Below, piece by piece: positions 26,173 to 35,349 of a stretch of DNA of 64,000 nucleotides (its first letter is position 1; each line of letters opens with the position of its first letter). The translations under genes and the position numbers were made by a program. Source of the stretch: Limosilactobacillus coleohominis 101-4-CHN. Lineage in GTDB: Bacteria; Bacillota; Bacilli; Lactobacillales; Lactobacillaceae. The notes under the pieces were generated by a model that saw nothing but the letters and a program-made list of their open reading frames with translations, made no database searches and was not told the DNA's origin. The stretch lies in assembly GCF_000161935.1 (NCBI RefSeq), contig NZ_GG698802.1, forward strand, positions 506,594-570,593. Direction: 5' to 3'.

Positions 26173-26583
26173 ATGATTAAACCAATCATTCATGATCAAA
26201 ACATTTTAACCAAGGTCAGTACCCCAGCCCAGCTTAGTGATGTCAAGATCGCTCAAGATTTGCTAGATACCCTGCAAGCTCATCAGGAAAGTTGTGTTGG
26301 GCTCGCTGCCAATATGATTGGCATTCACAAACGAATCATAGCAATCACGATTGGCCCAGCCCGAGTTGCAATGTTGAATCCAGAAATCATTAATCATCAA
26401 CAACCATATCAAACTGAAGAAGGTTGCTTAAGCCTAAATGGGCAACGAGCGACAACTCGTTATCAAACCATTACAGTTCAATTTATGGATATCCAAGGAC
26501 ATCGTCAGCAAATAACGTTAAACGGTTTTCCCGCACAAATTGCTCAACATGAAATTGACCACTGCAATGGCATTTTAATTTAA
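26173..26583 (+). CDS. Peptide deformylase-like protein, 136 aa
   Basis: The fold and metal ligands of peptide deformylase are kept: EEGCLS (Cys ligand) near residues 76-81 and QHEIDH (two His and the catalytic Glu) near 122-127. Motif 1, normally GLAAPQIG, reads GLAANMIG, so the catalytic Gln is replaced by Met. The length of 136 aa is shorter than the housekeeping enzyme (~185). This matches the short PDF-like subgroup known from streptococci and lactobacilli. It may act on other N-formyl peptides or have weak activity. Confidence 0.88.
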   Translation: MIKPIIHDQNILTKVSTPAQLSDVKIAQDLLDTLQAHQESCVGLAANMIGIHKRIIAITIGPARVAMLNPEIINHQQPYQTEEGCLSLNGQRATTRYQTITVQFMDIQGHRQQITLNGFPAQIAQHEIDHCNGILI

Positions 26584-26595
26584 CTTTCACTAACA

Positions 26596-26635
26596 AGCAT
26601 AAAGGGGGGCGTCAATAGACGCTCCCTTTATGCTT
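26596..26635. terminator. Bidirectional terminator
   Basis: AGCATAAAGGG and CCCTTTATGCT with GGCGTC/GACGC inside form a long hairpin between the convergent deformylase-like and histidine kinase genes. Confidence 0.8.
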
Positions 26636-28121
26636 AATTATTGTCATCATGCTTCACAATTGGTAGTGTAATCCGAAAAATGGAACCAGCACCCAACTGG
26701 CTTTCCAAAGTAATTGTCCCATGGTAACCCTTGATTAGCCGCTGGGCAATGGACAATCCTAAACCATTACCACCTTTCTTACGACTGCGAGCTTTATCCA
26801 CTCGATAAAAGCGATCAAATACCTTATCGACCTCTTCTGGCGCGATTCCTTCACCAAAATCTTGAACAGCAATTTCGACCGAACTATAATTACGCGACAA
26901 CGATAAATGAATTTCCTTCCGCTCTGCAGAATACTTCACAGCATTGTCACACAAGATAATTAAAATCTGTTCCAGATGATCCCGATAAATATTCACTTCC
27001 ACATCTTGGCGTAAGTCATCATCGAGAGTAAATTGAAAATCTGGATGAATCATCTTGAAATTATTATAAACTTGTTCAACAACCTCTTCGACCTTGGTCG
27101 TGGCATCACGAAACTTAATCTCAACTTGCTCTGCTCTAGATAGATCTAGCATTTCTTGAACGAGATTATTCATCCGGCTTGTTTCTGCCAGTGCTGCCTT
27201 AATTGAATCTGCCAAAACCTTAGGATCATCCTTGCCCCACCGTTCTAGCATTTCCATATGTCCTTGAATGATTGCTACTGGGGTCCGTAATTCATGAGAA
27301 ACGTCGCCGACAAATTGGGACTGCTGGTCAATATAACGCTGCGTCCGATCAAGCATTTCGTTCAATAAGTGGCTTAATTCCCCCAGTTCATCGTTCCGCT
27401 TGGTTTCGGGAGTCCGAACATCTTTGGTCAGATCTTTCGTCACCACTGCAAGAGTTTTCCCAATATCCGTTAAGGGACGTAATAGGATATATGAAAGTCC
27501 ATAACCTAGTAAGCCACTAAAAATCACCACTAAACATAATGCCAAAACGACAATTAATAACATCCGATGATAGTGCTGATAATAATTAACTAACGGATTT
27601 TCAATTTGTAAATACCCAATAATTTGATGAGTCTGTTTATCATAAATTGGCGAACGACCAACAATCATTTTATGACCATGCCATTTTTTTAGCGTGACTC
27701 GTTGATGCGCAGCACGTTGGAATTTTTGTATAACATCACCAGTTTGAAATAATGGCTTGCCGTTTAAATTAAAAACTGTCACATTTTGGTGAGCATCACT
27801 CAATCCTTGAAGCACAGGCCGGTGATAGATTTTATCTTCACTAGTCTCCTGTTGCGAATCAAGTACCTTTTTCTGTAAAGTATCACTTACTATCTGACGA
27901 GTTAATTCTCGTTGATTAGCATTTTCGCCTAATTGCTGACTAATTGTCGTTAAACTTTGTCTAAGCGCTGTCCGCTCCTGATTCAATAGATCACTCGTAA
28001 ACGCACTAAAGATAGTTAGAACGACGATTAAACTAATCACCAGCGAGCCAATGGCCGTCCCAAACGCCCACTTTAGTTTTAAAGAAAAAAACTTGCGCGG
28101 CTTTTGTTCATGATCATCCAT
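26634..28121 (-). CDS. arlS: Sensor histidine kinase, ArlS-like
   Basis: The 495-aa membrane kinase has two helices (~15-40 and ~187-210) around an extracytoplasmic sensor region of about 150 residues. A HAMP linker follows, then HisKA with the phospho-acceptor in DVSHELRTPVAIIQGH, and the HATPase domain with the N box (LCDNAVKYS), G1 (DFGEGIAPEE) and G2 (GGNGLGLSIAQRL). It phosphorylates the regulator encoded 15 bases upstream. Similarity of the partner to ArlR suggests the name. ArlRS controls adhesion, autolysis and metal responses in staphylococci; the role here is not shown. Confidence 0.9.
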   Translation of the reverse strand: MDDHEQKPRKFFSLKLKWAFGTAIGSLVISLIVVLTIFSAFTSDLLNQERTALRQSLTTISQQLGENANQRELTRQIVSDTLQKKVLDSQQETSEDKIYHRPVLQGLSDAHQNVTVFNLNGKPLFQTGDVIQKFQRAAHQRVTLKKWHGHKMIVGRSPIYDKQTHQIIGYLQIENPLVNYYQHYHRMLLIVVLALCLVVIFSGLLGYGLSYILLRPLTDIGKTLAVVTKDLTKDVRTPETKRNDELGELSHLLNEMLDRTQRYIDQQSQFVGDVSHELRTPVAIIQGHMEMLERWGKDDPKVLADSIKAALAETSRMNNLVQEMLDLSRAEQVEIKFRDATTKVEEVVEQVYNNFKMIHPDFQFTLDDDLRQDVEVNIYRDHLEQILIILCDNAVKYSAERKEIHLSLSRNYSSVEIAVQDFGEGIAPEEVDKVFDRFYRVDKARSRKKGGNGLGLSIAQRLIKGYHGTITLESQLGAGSIFRITLPIVKHDDNN

Positions 28122-28136
28122 AAGCTGCCTCCCGTT

Positions 28137-28823
28137 TTACGAACGGATTACATAGCCAGTCCCCCGAACGGTCTGAATGTAACTCTTCTCTCCCGGGCGA
28201 TCGATTTTATTCCGCAAATACCGAATATAGACATCAACAACATTGGTTTCCACCTTGGCATCATATCCCCATACTTTACTGAGTAACTCCTGGCGCGACA
28301 TGACCACATTGATGTTTTCCATTAGAATGAGTAATAATTCATATTCACGTTTAGTTAAGTTAATCACTTCATCACCGCGACGGACCACCCGATTTTCTTT
28401 TTCAATGGTTAAATCTTGATACTTAACCGTCGTTTGATGGTTATTATTATTTCCATCTTCAATACTAATCCGCCGTAGTAATGCACGGACCCGTGCTAAC
28501 AACTCTTCAATCGCAAATGGTTTCACGATATAGTCATCAGCACCATGGTCTAACCCCGATACTCGATCAATAACCGAATCACGTGCTGTCATGATAATAA
28601 TCGGCGTATTCTTTTCTTCGCGAACCCGGCGGGCTACTTCAATACCGTTAAGCTCTGGCAACATCAGATCCAATAAAATTACATCAAAATCTTCATTTAA
28701 AGCCGCTTCCAACCCAGCTCGACCATCAAGTTCAACATCTGTTTCATAACCTTCATGTTTCAGTTCCAAATTAACAAAGTTGGCAAGGTTTTCTTCATCT
28801 TCAATGATTAAAATCCGACTCAT
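28137..28823 (-). CDS. arlR: OmpR family response regulator, ArlR-like
   Basis: The 228-aa protein has a receiver domain with the acidic pair in IIEDEEN, the phospho-acceptor Asp in VILLDLMLPELNG, the Thr in IIMTARD and the Lys in VKPFAIEELLARVRALLRR. A winged-helix DNA-binding domain follows from ~130 (VINLTKREYELLLILMEN to YIQTVRGTGYVIR). The sequence is close to ArlR/YkoG-type regulators. It is the first gene of the pair and probably activates its own operon. Confidence 0.93.
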   Translation of the reverse strand: MSRILIIEDEENLANFVNLELKHEGYETDVELDGRAGLEAALNEDFDVILLDLMLPELNGIEVARRVREEKNTPIIIMTARDSVIDRVSGLDHGADDYIVKPFAIEELLARVRALLRRISIEDGNNNNHQTTVKYQDLTIEKENRVVRRGDEVINLTKREYELLLILMENINVVMSRQELLSKVWGYDAKVETNVVDVYIRYLRNKIDRPGEKSYIQTVRGTGYVIRS

Positions 28824-28903
28824 TTTTTCACCTTCACAATTTTTTCTAAATCAATATTAAGTTTATCATAGTTCTCTAATTAACGGTCCCAAAATTACAA
28901 AAT

Positions 28904-28948
28904 AAAAAAGGCTTTCCCAGGTCCGGCGCCTAGAGGAAAGCCTTTAAT
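28904..28948. terminator. Terminator of rpmF
   Basis: An 11-bp stem AAAGGCTTTCC/GGAAAGCCTTT encloses a GC-rich loop, with a T/A-run on both sides. On the minus strand it follows rpmF, the last gene of the yqeG-rpmF run. Confidence 0.85.
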
Positions 28949-28961
28949 TAAAGTTGGTCGC

Positions 28962-29150
28962 TTAGTTGTTCTTAGCAACAACTTCCTTACCATTGTAGTA
29001 ACCACAGTTTGGGCAAACCATGTGTGACTTACGAAGTTCACCACAGTTTGGACAAGGTGCTAAACCAGGAACAGTCAACTTAATGTGTCCCCGACGGTTA
29101 CGCTTACGAGTCTTTGATGTCTTTCGTGTTGGTACAGCCATGTTTGACAC
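28962..29150 (-). CDS. rpmF: 50S ribosomal protein L32
   Basis: The 62-aa protein starts [20 protein letters not shown], the usual L32 N-terminus. It carries an intact zinc ribbon with [18 protein letters not shown] (two CxxC pairs) and ends in [11 protein letters not shown]. This zinc-binding form contrasts with the L33 at 11054. The yceD-rpmF order is conserved through bacteria. Confidence 0.98.
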   Translation of the reverse strand: MSNMAVPTRKTSKTRKRNRRGHIKLTVPGLAPCPNCGELRKSHMVCPNCGYYNGKEVVAKNN

Positions 29151-29191
29151 CTCCTTATAAAAATTTTATCCACTTGGTTTTTAACCGTCCG

Positions 29192-29743
29192 CTAATCATC
29201 TGTGTCCTGATCAGGAAATAAATTTTTTAACTTAGCGAAACGTGGATCAACATGGTTAGTTTCCTGATGATCATCAGTAACCTCTTCAGTTACTGACCAG
29301 CCCTTTCCTGAAGGTAACTGATCCTTGGATTGTTCATCAGGGGTTAACACCCGCGTCGGAATCTGCTCAAAGATATTTTCTAATAACGACTCGTCAAAAT
29401 CAATTGTCTGATGATCATGTGGTAACAAGAAAACGACCTCTTGATCATCATACCGTGACAAATGACTTTCCTCTGCCGTGTATGTCTCTGAATAGTCAAA
29501 ATCTAACGGCAACTTGACAGGTGTTAATGAACGGGTGGAAGGCACGGTAATCTGTCCTTGAACGTGAGCAGTGACTGTGGCATCGCCATCGTCATAGCTA
29601 ACGTAACCTTCAACATCCATTGCTTGCGCATCCAAAACTTCATTCGGGAAACGCTTCATTAATGATGCTTTCAGATCAAAAGTACTTTTGAAATGAAGTG
29701 GTTCTTCTGAATAGCGATGTAATTCGTTTAGTGACCATTTCAT
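29192..29743 (-). CDS. yceD: YceD family protein (DUF177)
   Basis: The 183-aa protein belongs to the YceD/DUF177 family. Members are encoded just before rpmF and take part in large-subunit rRNA processing or assembly. The characteristic part is VTAHVQGQITVPSTRSLTPVKLPLDFDYSETY, where the family often has CxxC pairs. Here those cysteines are absent, replaced by Gly/Ser/Thr. The acidic C-terminus ends DPRFAKLKNLFPDQDTDD. It is translated from an ATG with GGAGG upstream. Confidence 0.9.
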   Translation of the reverse strand: MKWSLNELHRYSEEPLHFKSTFDLKASLMKRFPNEVLDAQAMDVEGYVSYDDGDATVTAHVQGQITVPSTRSLTPVKLPLDFDYSETYTAEESHLSRYDDQEVVFLLPHDHQTIDFDESLLENIFEQIPTRVLTPDEQSKDQLPSGKGWSVTEEVTDDHQETNHVDPRFAKLKNLFPDQDTDD

Positions 29744-29797
29744 AGTACTAACCTCCTAATGCAACGTGCCCAATTATACGCTGACCACTAATGAATG

Positions 29798-30955
29798 TCA
29801 ACGACTTTTACTTGACACTTCTAACCGCAATGGTGAGTGTTTCAAGTCCTGCTCAACTGACGTAAAGTTTTGATACAATTTTCCCGCCCGGTAATCTAAA
29901 TCAAGCCGGCCGCCATTTAGAGTTTGGTCAACTTTCACAATTAATGGATATTCTAATTGTTTTTTGACGTCGTGTAAATATTGGCGTCCGCGCGACGTAA
30001 ACCCCAACACGTGATGATATGGATTCTGAATGGCAGTATTGACTTGACCGTCAGTAGCTTGTAGAACAACGTATAGTAACAGACGGCTTAAATGGGCGTA
30101 TGTATAGCGTTTTGTCTTGGCTTCCTTAATAAACTCTGTAAAAGTGAGGTGGTGTTGAGCAGCTCGTTTTAAACGATTTTCCAGTCCTTCTGACATCTGA
30201 TAAATATTCGCTAATCGTGAGCTAGGTGCCTGGATTAATTCGTTTCTCAATATCGGATATAGGGATTCCCACGAAGGGACCCTTGACTGAGTTTGCAGCT
30301 GCTGAAAGGTTTTGTTTGGAACCGTCTTTTTCAATCGATCCCATTGTCGTTCCTGAACTGCATGCCGAATGGCACTAGCACTGGCAATCTTTCCAGTGAT
30401 GGTTCGATCATGATACTGACTGTTTCGACGGGCGAGCGGAATCAAATTAATGTCCAGATCATTTTTGAGTTTAGCTTTGGTATAACTAAACGCCAAAATA
30501 TCATTCGGCTCAATTAATGAAATTCCTAACTGTTCATGTAACTGACTGTTAAATTGCGTTGCGTAGGTTTGGTCAAACTGTTTAAATTGTTCAGTAGAAA
30601 AGCGGTCCTCCATCGCTACCATCCGTTCAAAATCCCATTGCGGATGTTCGGCACCAAACACAACTGAGTCAACTTGGAGATCAGCCAAAAGGCGGAGCGC
30701 TCCTGCCGCAAAACGATCGGCAGGTTCAGCTGCAGTGACTAGTGGCAATTCAACCACTAAATCGACCCCATTGACCAATGCTGCTTCAGCACGTTGCCAT
30801 TTATCAACAATGGTCGGTTCGCCTCGCTGGGTAAAATTACCACTCATTACCGCAATTACAACATCCGCTCCGGTCAATTTACGCGCTTGTTGCAGGTGAT
30901 AACAATGACCATTGTGAAAAGGATTGTATTCAACAACTAACCCAACTGCTTTCAT
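29798..30955 (-). CDS. tmcAL: tRNA(Met) cytidine acetate ligase TmcAL
   Basis: The enzyme (YlbM in Bacillus) activates acetate with ATP and acetylates C34 of elongator tRNA-Met. The ATG at 30953-30955 begins MKAVGLVVEYNPFHNGHCYHLQQARK, the family's nucleotidyltransferase HxGH-type site. It starts 1 base after the methyltransferase stop, so the 70-residue upstream frame extension is rejected. Further family blocks are AVMSGNFTQRGEP and NDILAFSYTKA. The length of 385 aa is normal. It lies in the same operon as rsfS and yqeK. Confidence 0.95.
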   Translation of the reverse strand: MKAVGLVVEYNPFHNGHCYHLQQARKLTGADVVIAVMSGNFTQRGEPTIVDKWQRAEAALVNGVDLVVELPLVTAAEPADRFAAGALRLLADLQVDSVVFGAEHPQWDFERMVAMEDRFSTEQFKQFDQTYATQFNSQLHEQLGISLIEPNDILAFSYTKAKLKNDLDINLIPLARRNSQYHDRTITGKIASASAIRHAVQERQWDRLKKTVPNKTFQQLQTQSRVPSWESLYPILRNELIQAPSSRLANIYQMSEGLENRLKRAAQHHLTFTEFIKEAKTKRYTYAHLSRLLLYVVLQATDGQVNTAIQNPYHHVLGFTSRGRQYLHDVKKQLEYPLIVKVDQTLNGGRLDLDYRAGKLYQNFTSVEQDLKHSPLRLEVSSKSR

Positions 30956-30956
30956 C

Positions 30957-31700
30957 TTATTCACCCTTCTGACACTTGAAAAACCAACGAGTTGTTTGTG
31001 CATTGAGCTTTCCATGACCAAAGTCACTGGATACTTCAACCTTTTTAAAGCCCGTCTGCTGAAGTGCCTTGACAATTTGCTGACGCGGGTATGAACGTTC
31101 AAAATGGGTTTCAGCAAGTCGCTGGTAATTACCATTACGTAGTCGATTGAAAAATGATAATTCATGAATCACACCGTGTTCAACATCATCATTTTGATAA
31201 CTTGACCACAAAAAATAGCGGTGCTGGTCTTCAGATTGATAGTTATACATAAATCCCGGATACACGACATCCGTTTGGTATGGTGTAATCATATCAAACA
31301 AAAAGATCCCACCATCAACTAAATGTTGCTGAACCTGTTGAAAAACTTGCTCTACTTCTGTTAAATCACGCAGATAGCATAACGAGTCAGCAAAACAAGT
31401 AATGGTGTTAAACGAGCCTAGTGCCGTTAAATCCAGCATATTAGCCTGCACTAATTGCAGTTTAATATTCGCTGCCAATGCATGGTTGGAAGCAAGAGCA
31501 AGCATTTCATCGGATAAATCAGCATCTGTAACTTGATAACCTGCTTGAGCTAACAAAACACCCAACCGACCAGCGCCACCGGCTAAATCAAGTAGCTGCC
31601 CTCCCGTTGAAGTATTCTCTTGAACGTATTGAGCCCATTTTGAATATAATTGTTCATCAAACAACTCGTCATAGTATTGGGCAAAAGATCCGTAAATCAT
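30957..31700 (-). CDS. SAM-dependent methyltransferase (YqeM-like)
   Basis: The 247-aa class I methyltransferase has the nucleotide-binding motif LLDLAGGAGRLGVLLAQAGY, followed by the acidic strand TDADLSDEMLALA and NTITCFADSLCYL. The start MIYGSFAQYYDELFDE is typical of YqeM. It begins directly after the rsfS stop. In Bacillus the order yqeK-rsfS-yqeM is the same. The substrate is not established for the family. Confidence 0.9.
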   Translation of the reverse strand: MIYGSFAQYYDELFDEQLYSKWAQYVQENTSTGGQLLDLAGGAGRLGVLLAQAGYQVTDADLSDEMLALASNHALAANIKLQLVQANMLDLTALGSFNTITCFADSLCYLRDLTEVEQVFQQVQQHLVDGGIFLFDMITPYQTDVVYPGFMYNYQSEDQHRYFLWSSYQNDDVEHGVIHELSFFNRLRNGNYQRLAETHFERSYPRQQIVKALQQTGFKKVEVSSDFGHGKLNAQTTRWFFKCQKGE

Positions 31701-32057
31701 TTAGTCATTAACCCATTCACTAACGTTCACCAATGGTGCGTCAGACCAAAGTTTTTCTAGATTATAAAAATGCCGCGTTTCTTCTCGGAAAACGTGAACA
31801 ACAACATCTCCTAAATCAACTAGAACCCATTGAGCAGCATTTTTTCCTTCTACACTGCCAATCTCCAATTTGTTACTATGTGCCATCTCAACAATTGCAT
31901 TAACAATGGCTTGGACCTGACGATCAGAGCCACCAGTCATAATAACAAAGTAATCGGCCATTGGGCTAATCTGGTCCACTTGTAGTGCCACAATATCTTC
32001 AGCACGCCGACCGTCAGCGGCCTTCACAACTTTTTCCAATAATTCCTTACTATTCAT
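31701..32057 (-). CDS. rsfS: Ribosomal silencing factor RsfS
   Basis: RsfS binds L14 on the 50S subunit and blocks joining with 30S, slowing translation under starvation. The 118-aa protein shows the iojap/YbeB core: DIVALQVDQISPMADYFVIMTGGSDRQVQAI and VEGKNAAQWVLVDLGDVVVHVFREETRHFYNLEKLWSDAP. Its start codon overlaps the yqeK stop (TAATG), which couples their translation. Confidence 0.97.
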   Translation of the reverse strand: MNSKELLEKVVKAADGRRAEDIVALQVDQISPMADYFVIMTGGSDRQVQAIVNAIVEMAHSNKLEIGSVEGKNAAQWVLVDLGDVVVHVFREETRHFYNLEKLWSDAPLVNVSEWVND

Positions 32058-32671
32058 TAATTAATTTCCTTTCTATATTTTGGTACCCATGCATTATAAG
32101 TATCAATCGTTTTGGGGTAAACGGGCTGTCCAGCGGCAATCAAGTAGTTTAACGTATGTTTAGTTTGATAGGCAACTCCAGCCCCCAAATCTGTTTTCGT
32201 TATTCGTCGTGCTTCTTCGACCCCCGGAAAATCACGGCCCGGTTCAATATAATCGGCCATATAAATAATCTGGGCTAACTTGGTCATATACTGACCCCCA
32301 GTGGTGTGTTGACGGATTGCGTTAAGGATATCTTCATCATGAACGCCAAGCTCATCCTTAACCAATTCAGCACCAACGACTCCATGCCAAATCGCGTTAC
32401 CATACTGGAGTAATTCCGGGGACATTTTGCGTTGATGGATTAACTTGATAAAGTCCTCATCTGGGCGTTGTTTTGCATAGTCATGACAGAGCCCAGCAAT
32501 ACTGGCCTTTTCGACATCAACATTATATAACTGGGCCAGCTCGATCGCTGTTTGTTCGACCCTGCAAACATGTTCAAAGCGCCCCTTTGAAAGTGCCTGT
32601 TGTAACCGTTCAACCAATTCTTTCCTAGATAATGGTAATAAATTTTCCTGATATGTAATTTGCCTAGTCAA
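32057..32671 (-). CDS. yqeK: HD-domain bis(5'-nucleosyl)-tetraphosphatase YqeK
   Basis: YqeK hydrolyses diadenosine tetraphosphate to ADP. The HD signature is GLCHDYAKQRPDEDF, with earlier FEHVCRVEQTAIELAQLY and later IWHGVVGAELVKDELGV and IYMADYIEPGRDFPG supplying His and Asp ligands. The start is uncertain: a TTG at 32671 overlapping the nadD end gives 204 aa, near the usual length. A longer frame reaching 32764 would lie inside nadD and is rejected. Confidence 0.92.
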   Translation of the reverse strand: MTRQITYQENLLPLSRKELVERLQQALSKGRFEHVCRVEQTAIELAQLYNVDVEKASIAGLCHDYAKQRPDEDFIKLIHQRKMSPELLQYGNAIWHGVVGAELVKDELGVHDEDILNAIRQHTTGGQYMTKLAQIIYMADYIEPGRDFPGVEEARRITKTDLGAGVAYQTKHTLNYLIAAGQPVYPKTIDTYNAWVPKYRKEIN

Positions 32672-33293
32672 TGTATAACTGATGCTCCTTAATATACTGC
32701 TCAACCTTTTCTGGAACCATATATTTAATCGAACGACCATCATGAATTCGTTGTCGAATATCACTTGACGAAAAATCTATTTCAGGTACATCCACCCAAA
32801 TTACTGGATAGTCGCTCTTGTTAGTTGCTCCTGGCCGACGAACGCCGACAAAATTCACAATTTTTAATAGATCCCGAATTCGGTACCACTTTGGTAAATA
32901 GTCAACCATATCACCGCCAATAATAAAGTAGTAATCCACTTCTGGATGCTGTTGCTTTAATTCACAAATGGTATCGTAAGTGTAGCTCACACCGCCACGT
33001 TGAATTTCAGCTAATTCAATCCCCAAAAACGGGTTCCCTTGAATCGCTAATTGAAGCATCTTGACGCGTAACTTTGCCGCAATAGCATCCTTTTTATCAA
33101 CATGTGGTGGGATCATATCTGGCATCATCAATACTTTATCTAATCCCAAAGCCTTCCCCACCTGGTCCGCAACCAGAAGGTGCGCATTATGCACGGGATT
33201 AAATGTGCCTCCATAGAGGCCAATTCGTTTACGTCGCTTAAAACCCACGCGTTGATACTTAACCTTTGGTACCGTTTGAACCGCCGCTCGCAA
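32664..33293 (-). CDS. nadD: Nicotinate-nucleotide adenylyltransferase
   Basis: NadD makes NaAD from NaMN and ATP in NAD synthesis. The adenylyltransferase site GLYGGTFNPVHNAHLLVADQ is at residues ~25-44, and the C-terminal SSSDIRQRI is the matching ISSTxIR-type motif. The 209-aa frame starts at a TTG (33291-33293) a few bases after yhbY, with GGGGCGG upstream. The N-terminus is extended by about 15 basic residues compared with the typical protein. Confidence 0.95.
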   Translation of the reverse strand: MRAAVQTVPKVKYQRVGFKRRKRIGLYGGTFNPVHNAHLLVADQVGKALGLDKVLMMPDMIPPHVDKKDAIAAKLRVKMLQLAIQGNPFLGIELAEIQRGGVSYTYDTICELKQQHPEVDYYFIIGGDMVDYLPKWYRIRDLLKIVNFVGVRRPGATNKSDYPVIWVDVPEIDFSSSDIRQRIHDGRSIKYMVPEKVEQYIKEHQLYID

Positions 33294-33305
33294 AACTACC
33301 GCCCC

Positions 33306-33617
33306 TTAAATCTTCTTCACTTTTAACGAAACATTGCGAAATTCTGGTTGATCAGATTCCTTAAATAAGACTAGAACGCGGCCAATGACCTGAACAACAT
33401 CAATATCACTGTGACTTTCGATATAATCACGAACTTCATCAGTTGTAACATCAGCATTTTGCAAAATATTAACCTTAATTAACTCACGACGATTCAGTGC
33501 ACCATCCAGCTGTGCTAGCCATTCTGGAGTTAACCCATTTTTACCAACACTAAAGATTGCTTGAAAATGGTTAGCCTGTGCACGAAGGTATCGTTTTTGT
33601 TTTCCTCTTAATTTCAA
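33306..33617 (-). CDS. yhbY: YhbY family ribosome-assembly RNA-binding protein
   Basis: The CRM-domain protein binds pre-50S particles. The TTG at 33615-33617 follows AAGGAG at 7-nt spacing and gives 103 aa, the usual length; a longer frame overlapping yqeH is rejected. Family features are LRGKQKRYLRAQANHFQAIFSVGKNGLTPEWLAQLD and NRRELIKVNIL. It ends with the VIGRVLVLFKESD strand typical of the domain. Confidence 0.95.
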   Translation of the reverse strand: MKLRGKQKRYLRAQANHFQAIFSVGKNGLTPEWLAQLDGALNRRELIKVNILQNADVTTDEVRDYIESHSDIDVVQVIGRVLVLFKESDQPEFRNVSLKVKKI

Positions 33618-33634
33618 TTGTTTACTCCTTATTA

Positions 33635-34762
33635 TTAAATCATCGCTCGCCGAGTCAGAACACGAACCCCTTGAGGAGCCCATCCCGCGACCGCAATTCC
33701 AGCTGGAACCGTAATCCAACCCAGGCCTTCATAAACCAAATCGGTCTTTTCGTCAGTAGAAAATTCAAAACGTTCTAATGATGGAATTTGGCCTTTAGTG
33801 GTCTTGGTCGGTGGAGTTAGTAAATCGCCCAGATGTTTTTCATAGAACGTATCGGCATTACTAAATTTGGTCCGGTGAAGTTGCAAATTATTATCAAAGT
33901 ATGCTACCACACCGACCTTAGGACCCTTTAAATAATCAAAACGTGCAATGCCACCCATAAAAATGGTCTGGCCATCAGATAATTGATAGGTACGAGGCTT
34001 AATTTCTTTCTGTGGTGCCACTAATTTTAAGTCTTGAGCCGGTAAAACATGCGCCATCTGATGTTGATGAATAATCCCCGGTGTATCAATTAGCTCTTGT
34101 CCATCATCAAGTGGAATTTCAATTTTATCTAAAGTGGTTCCTGGAAAACGCGAAGTTGTAATCAAGTCTTTGACGCCCGTTCGTTGTTTAATAATTTGGT
34201 TGATCAGGGTCGATTTACCAACATTGGTGACCCCCACCACATAAACGTCACGATGTTGTCGATATTTCTCAATCGTATTTAATAGTTCCTCAATCTGGTG
34301 GTTCTTTTTAGCCGATACCAAAAGAGTATCGATGGGCCGAATACCTGCAACATTGGCTTGCTGCCTGATCCAATCGCGCAACTTTGTTCGGCGTAAAGAA
34401 TGCGGTAGTAAATCCTCCTTATTACCGACTAAGAGCACCGGATTGTTACCTACAAAGCGATGGAGACCTGGAATGAGACTCCCATTAAAATCAAAAATGT
34501 CCACAACATACACAATCAGTGCATTAGCTTCACGAATATGGTTCAGTAATTGTAGAAAATCATCATCCGTTAATGAAACTGGGGCGATTTCATTATAATG
34601 ACGAAGACGAAAGCACCGCTGACAATATAATTCATTGTTTACTAATCCCTTTTTTACGGCCGCCGCAGGAGTATACCCGGGCTCATTTGGGTCCTCAGAC
34701 TGAATAATCGCTCCACAGCCGATACACCGTAATTCTTCATTAGTTTTACTTTGTTCAGTCAT
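33635..34762 (-). CDS. yqeH: Ribosome biogenesis GTPase YqeH
   Basis: The 375-aa protein is a circularly permuted GTPase required for 30S assembly. An N-terminal zinc finger uses CIGCGA and CQRCFRLRHYNE. The permuted G motifs follow: G4 (VGNKEDLLP), G5 (LLVSAKK), G1 (VVGVTNVGKSTLINQI) and G3 (LIDTPGI). A C-terminal domain of about 150 residues completes the family layout. It overlaps the yqeG end by 8 bases, so the two are co-translated. Confidence 0.97.
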   Translation of the reverse strand: MTEQSKTNEELRCIGCGAIIQSEDPNEPGYTPAAAVKKGLVNNELYCQRCFRLRHYNEIAPVSLTDDDFLQLLNHIREANALIVYVVDIFDFNGSLIPGLHRFVGNNPVLLVGNKEDLLPHSLRRTKLRDWIRQQANVAGIRPIDTLLVSAKKNHQIEELLNTIEKYRQHRDVYVVGVTNVGKSTLINQIIKQRTGVKDLITTSRFPGTTLDKIEIPLDDGQELIDTPGIIHQHQMAHVLPAQDLKLVAPQKEIKPRTYQLSDGQTIFMGGIARFDYLKGPKVGVVAYFDNNLQLHRTKFSNADTFYEKHLGDLLTPPTKTTKGQIPSLERFEFSTDEKTDLVYEGLGWITVPAGIAVAGWAPQGVRVLTRRAMI

Positions 34763-35285
34763 CCAAATCCTCCTGCCATCTTAATTCTGGATATCTTTTA
34801 AGCAGATCTTTCATCACAAATTTTTCAAAGAAACGGTTAATCTGGGTGTCCCATTTATCAGTGTTAATTAACGGTTGTACCAAAATTGACCGTACTCCAG
34901 CAATATTTGCGGACAGCATGTCTGTCATCAATTGATCGCCAACCATGACCACCTCATTTTGGGAAAGCCCAAGGCGTTTCCGTGCTGTTGTGATCCCAAA
35001 GCTCAGCGGTTTTAAAGAACGCGAAACAAACGGTAAATCAAGTTGTTTAACCGCCTTCGCAACACGGTGTGCACTATTGTTAGAAACAACGATTAACGGA
35101 ATCCCCGCCTGTCGTAATTCACTCATCCATTTCCGTAGCTCGGGAGTACCGTTTGGATTATTCCAAGCAATCAGCGTATTATCAAGGTCCGATAACACCG
35201 CCTTAATCCCGTGTTGTTTTAATTGATCAGGTGAAATATTATAAACTGTTTTTACCATCCACGTTGGTTTGAATTTTGCTATCAA
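34755..35285 (-). CDS. yqeG: YqeG family HAD-type phosphatase
   Basis: The 176-aa protein heads the yqeG-rpmF run. HAD motif I is AVLSDLDNTLIAWNN, motif II is LIVVSNNS, the Lys is in SLKPLSFGI, and motif IV is VVMVGDQLMTDMLSANIAG. These match the type IIIA HAD family seen in YqeG and related phosphatidylglycerophosphate phosphatases. The bacterial YqeG substrate is uncertain. Confidence 0.95.
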   Translation of the reverse strand: MIAKFKPTWMVKTVYNISPDQLKQHGIKAVLSDLDNTLIAWNNPNGTPELRKWMSELRQAGIPLIVVSNNSAHRVAKAVKQLDLPFVSRSLKPLSFGITTARKRLGLSQNEVVMVGDQLMTDMLSANIAGVRSILVQPLINTDKWDTQINRFFEKFVMKDLLKRYPELRWQEDLDD

Positions 35286-35349
35286 TGTCTTACCTCATGT
35301 TTCATTAATCAATCTAATTATAACGATTGAACAGGGGTGGTTCAATTAA

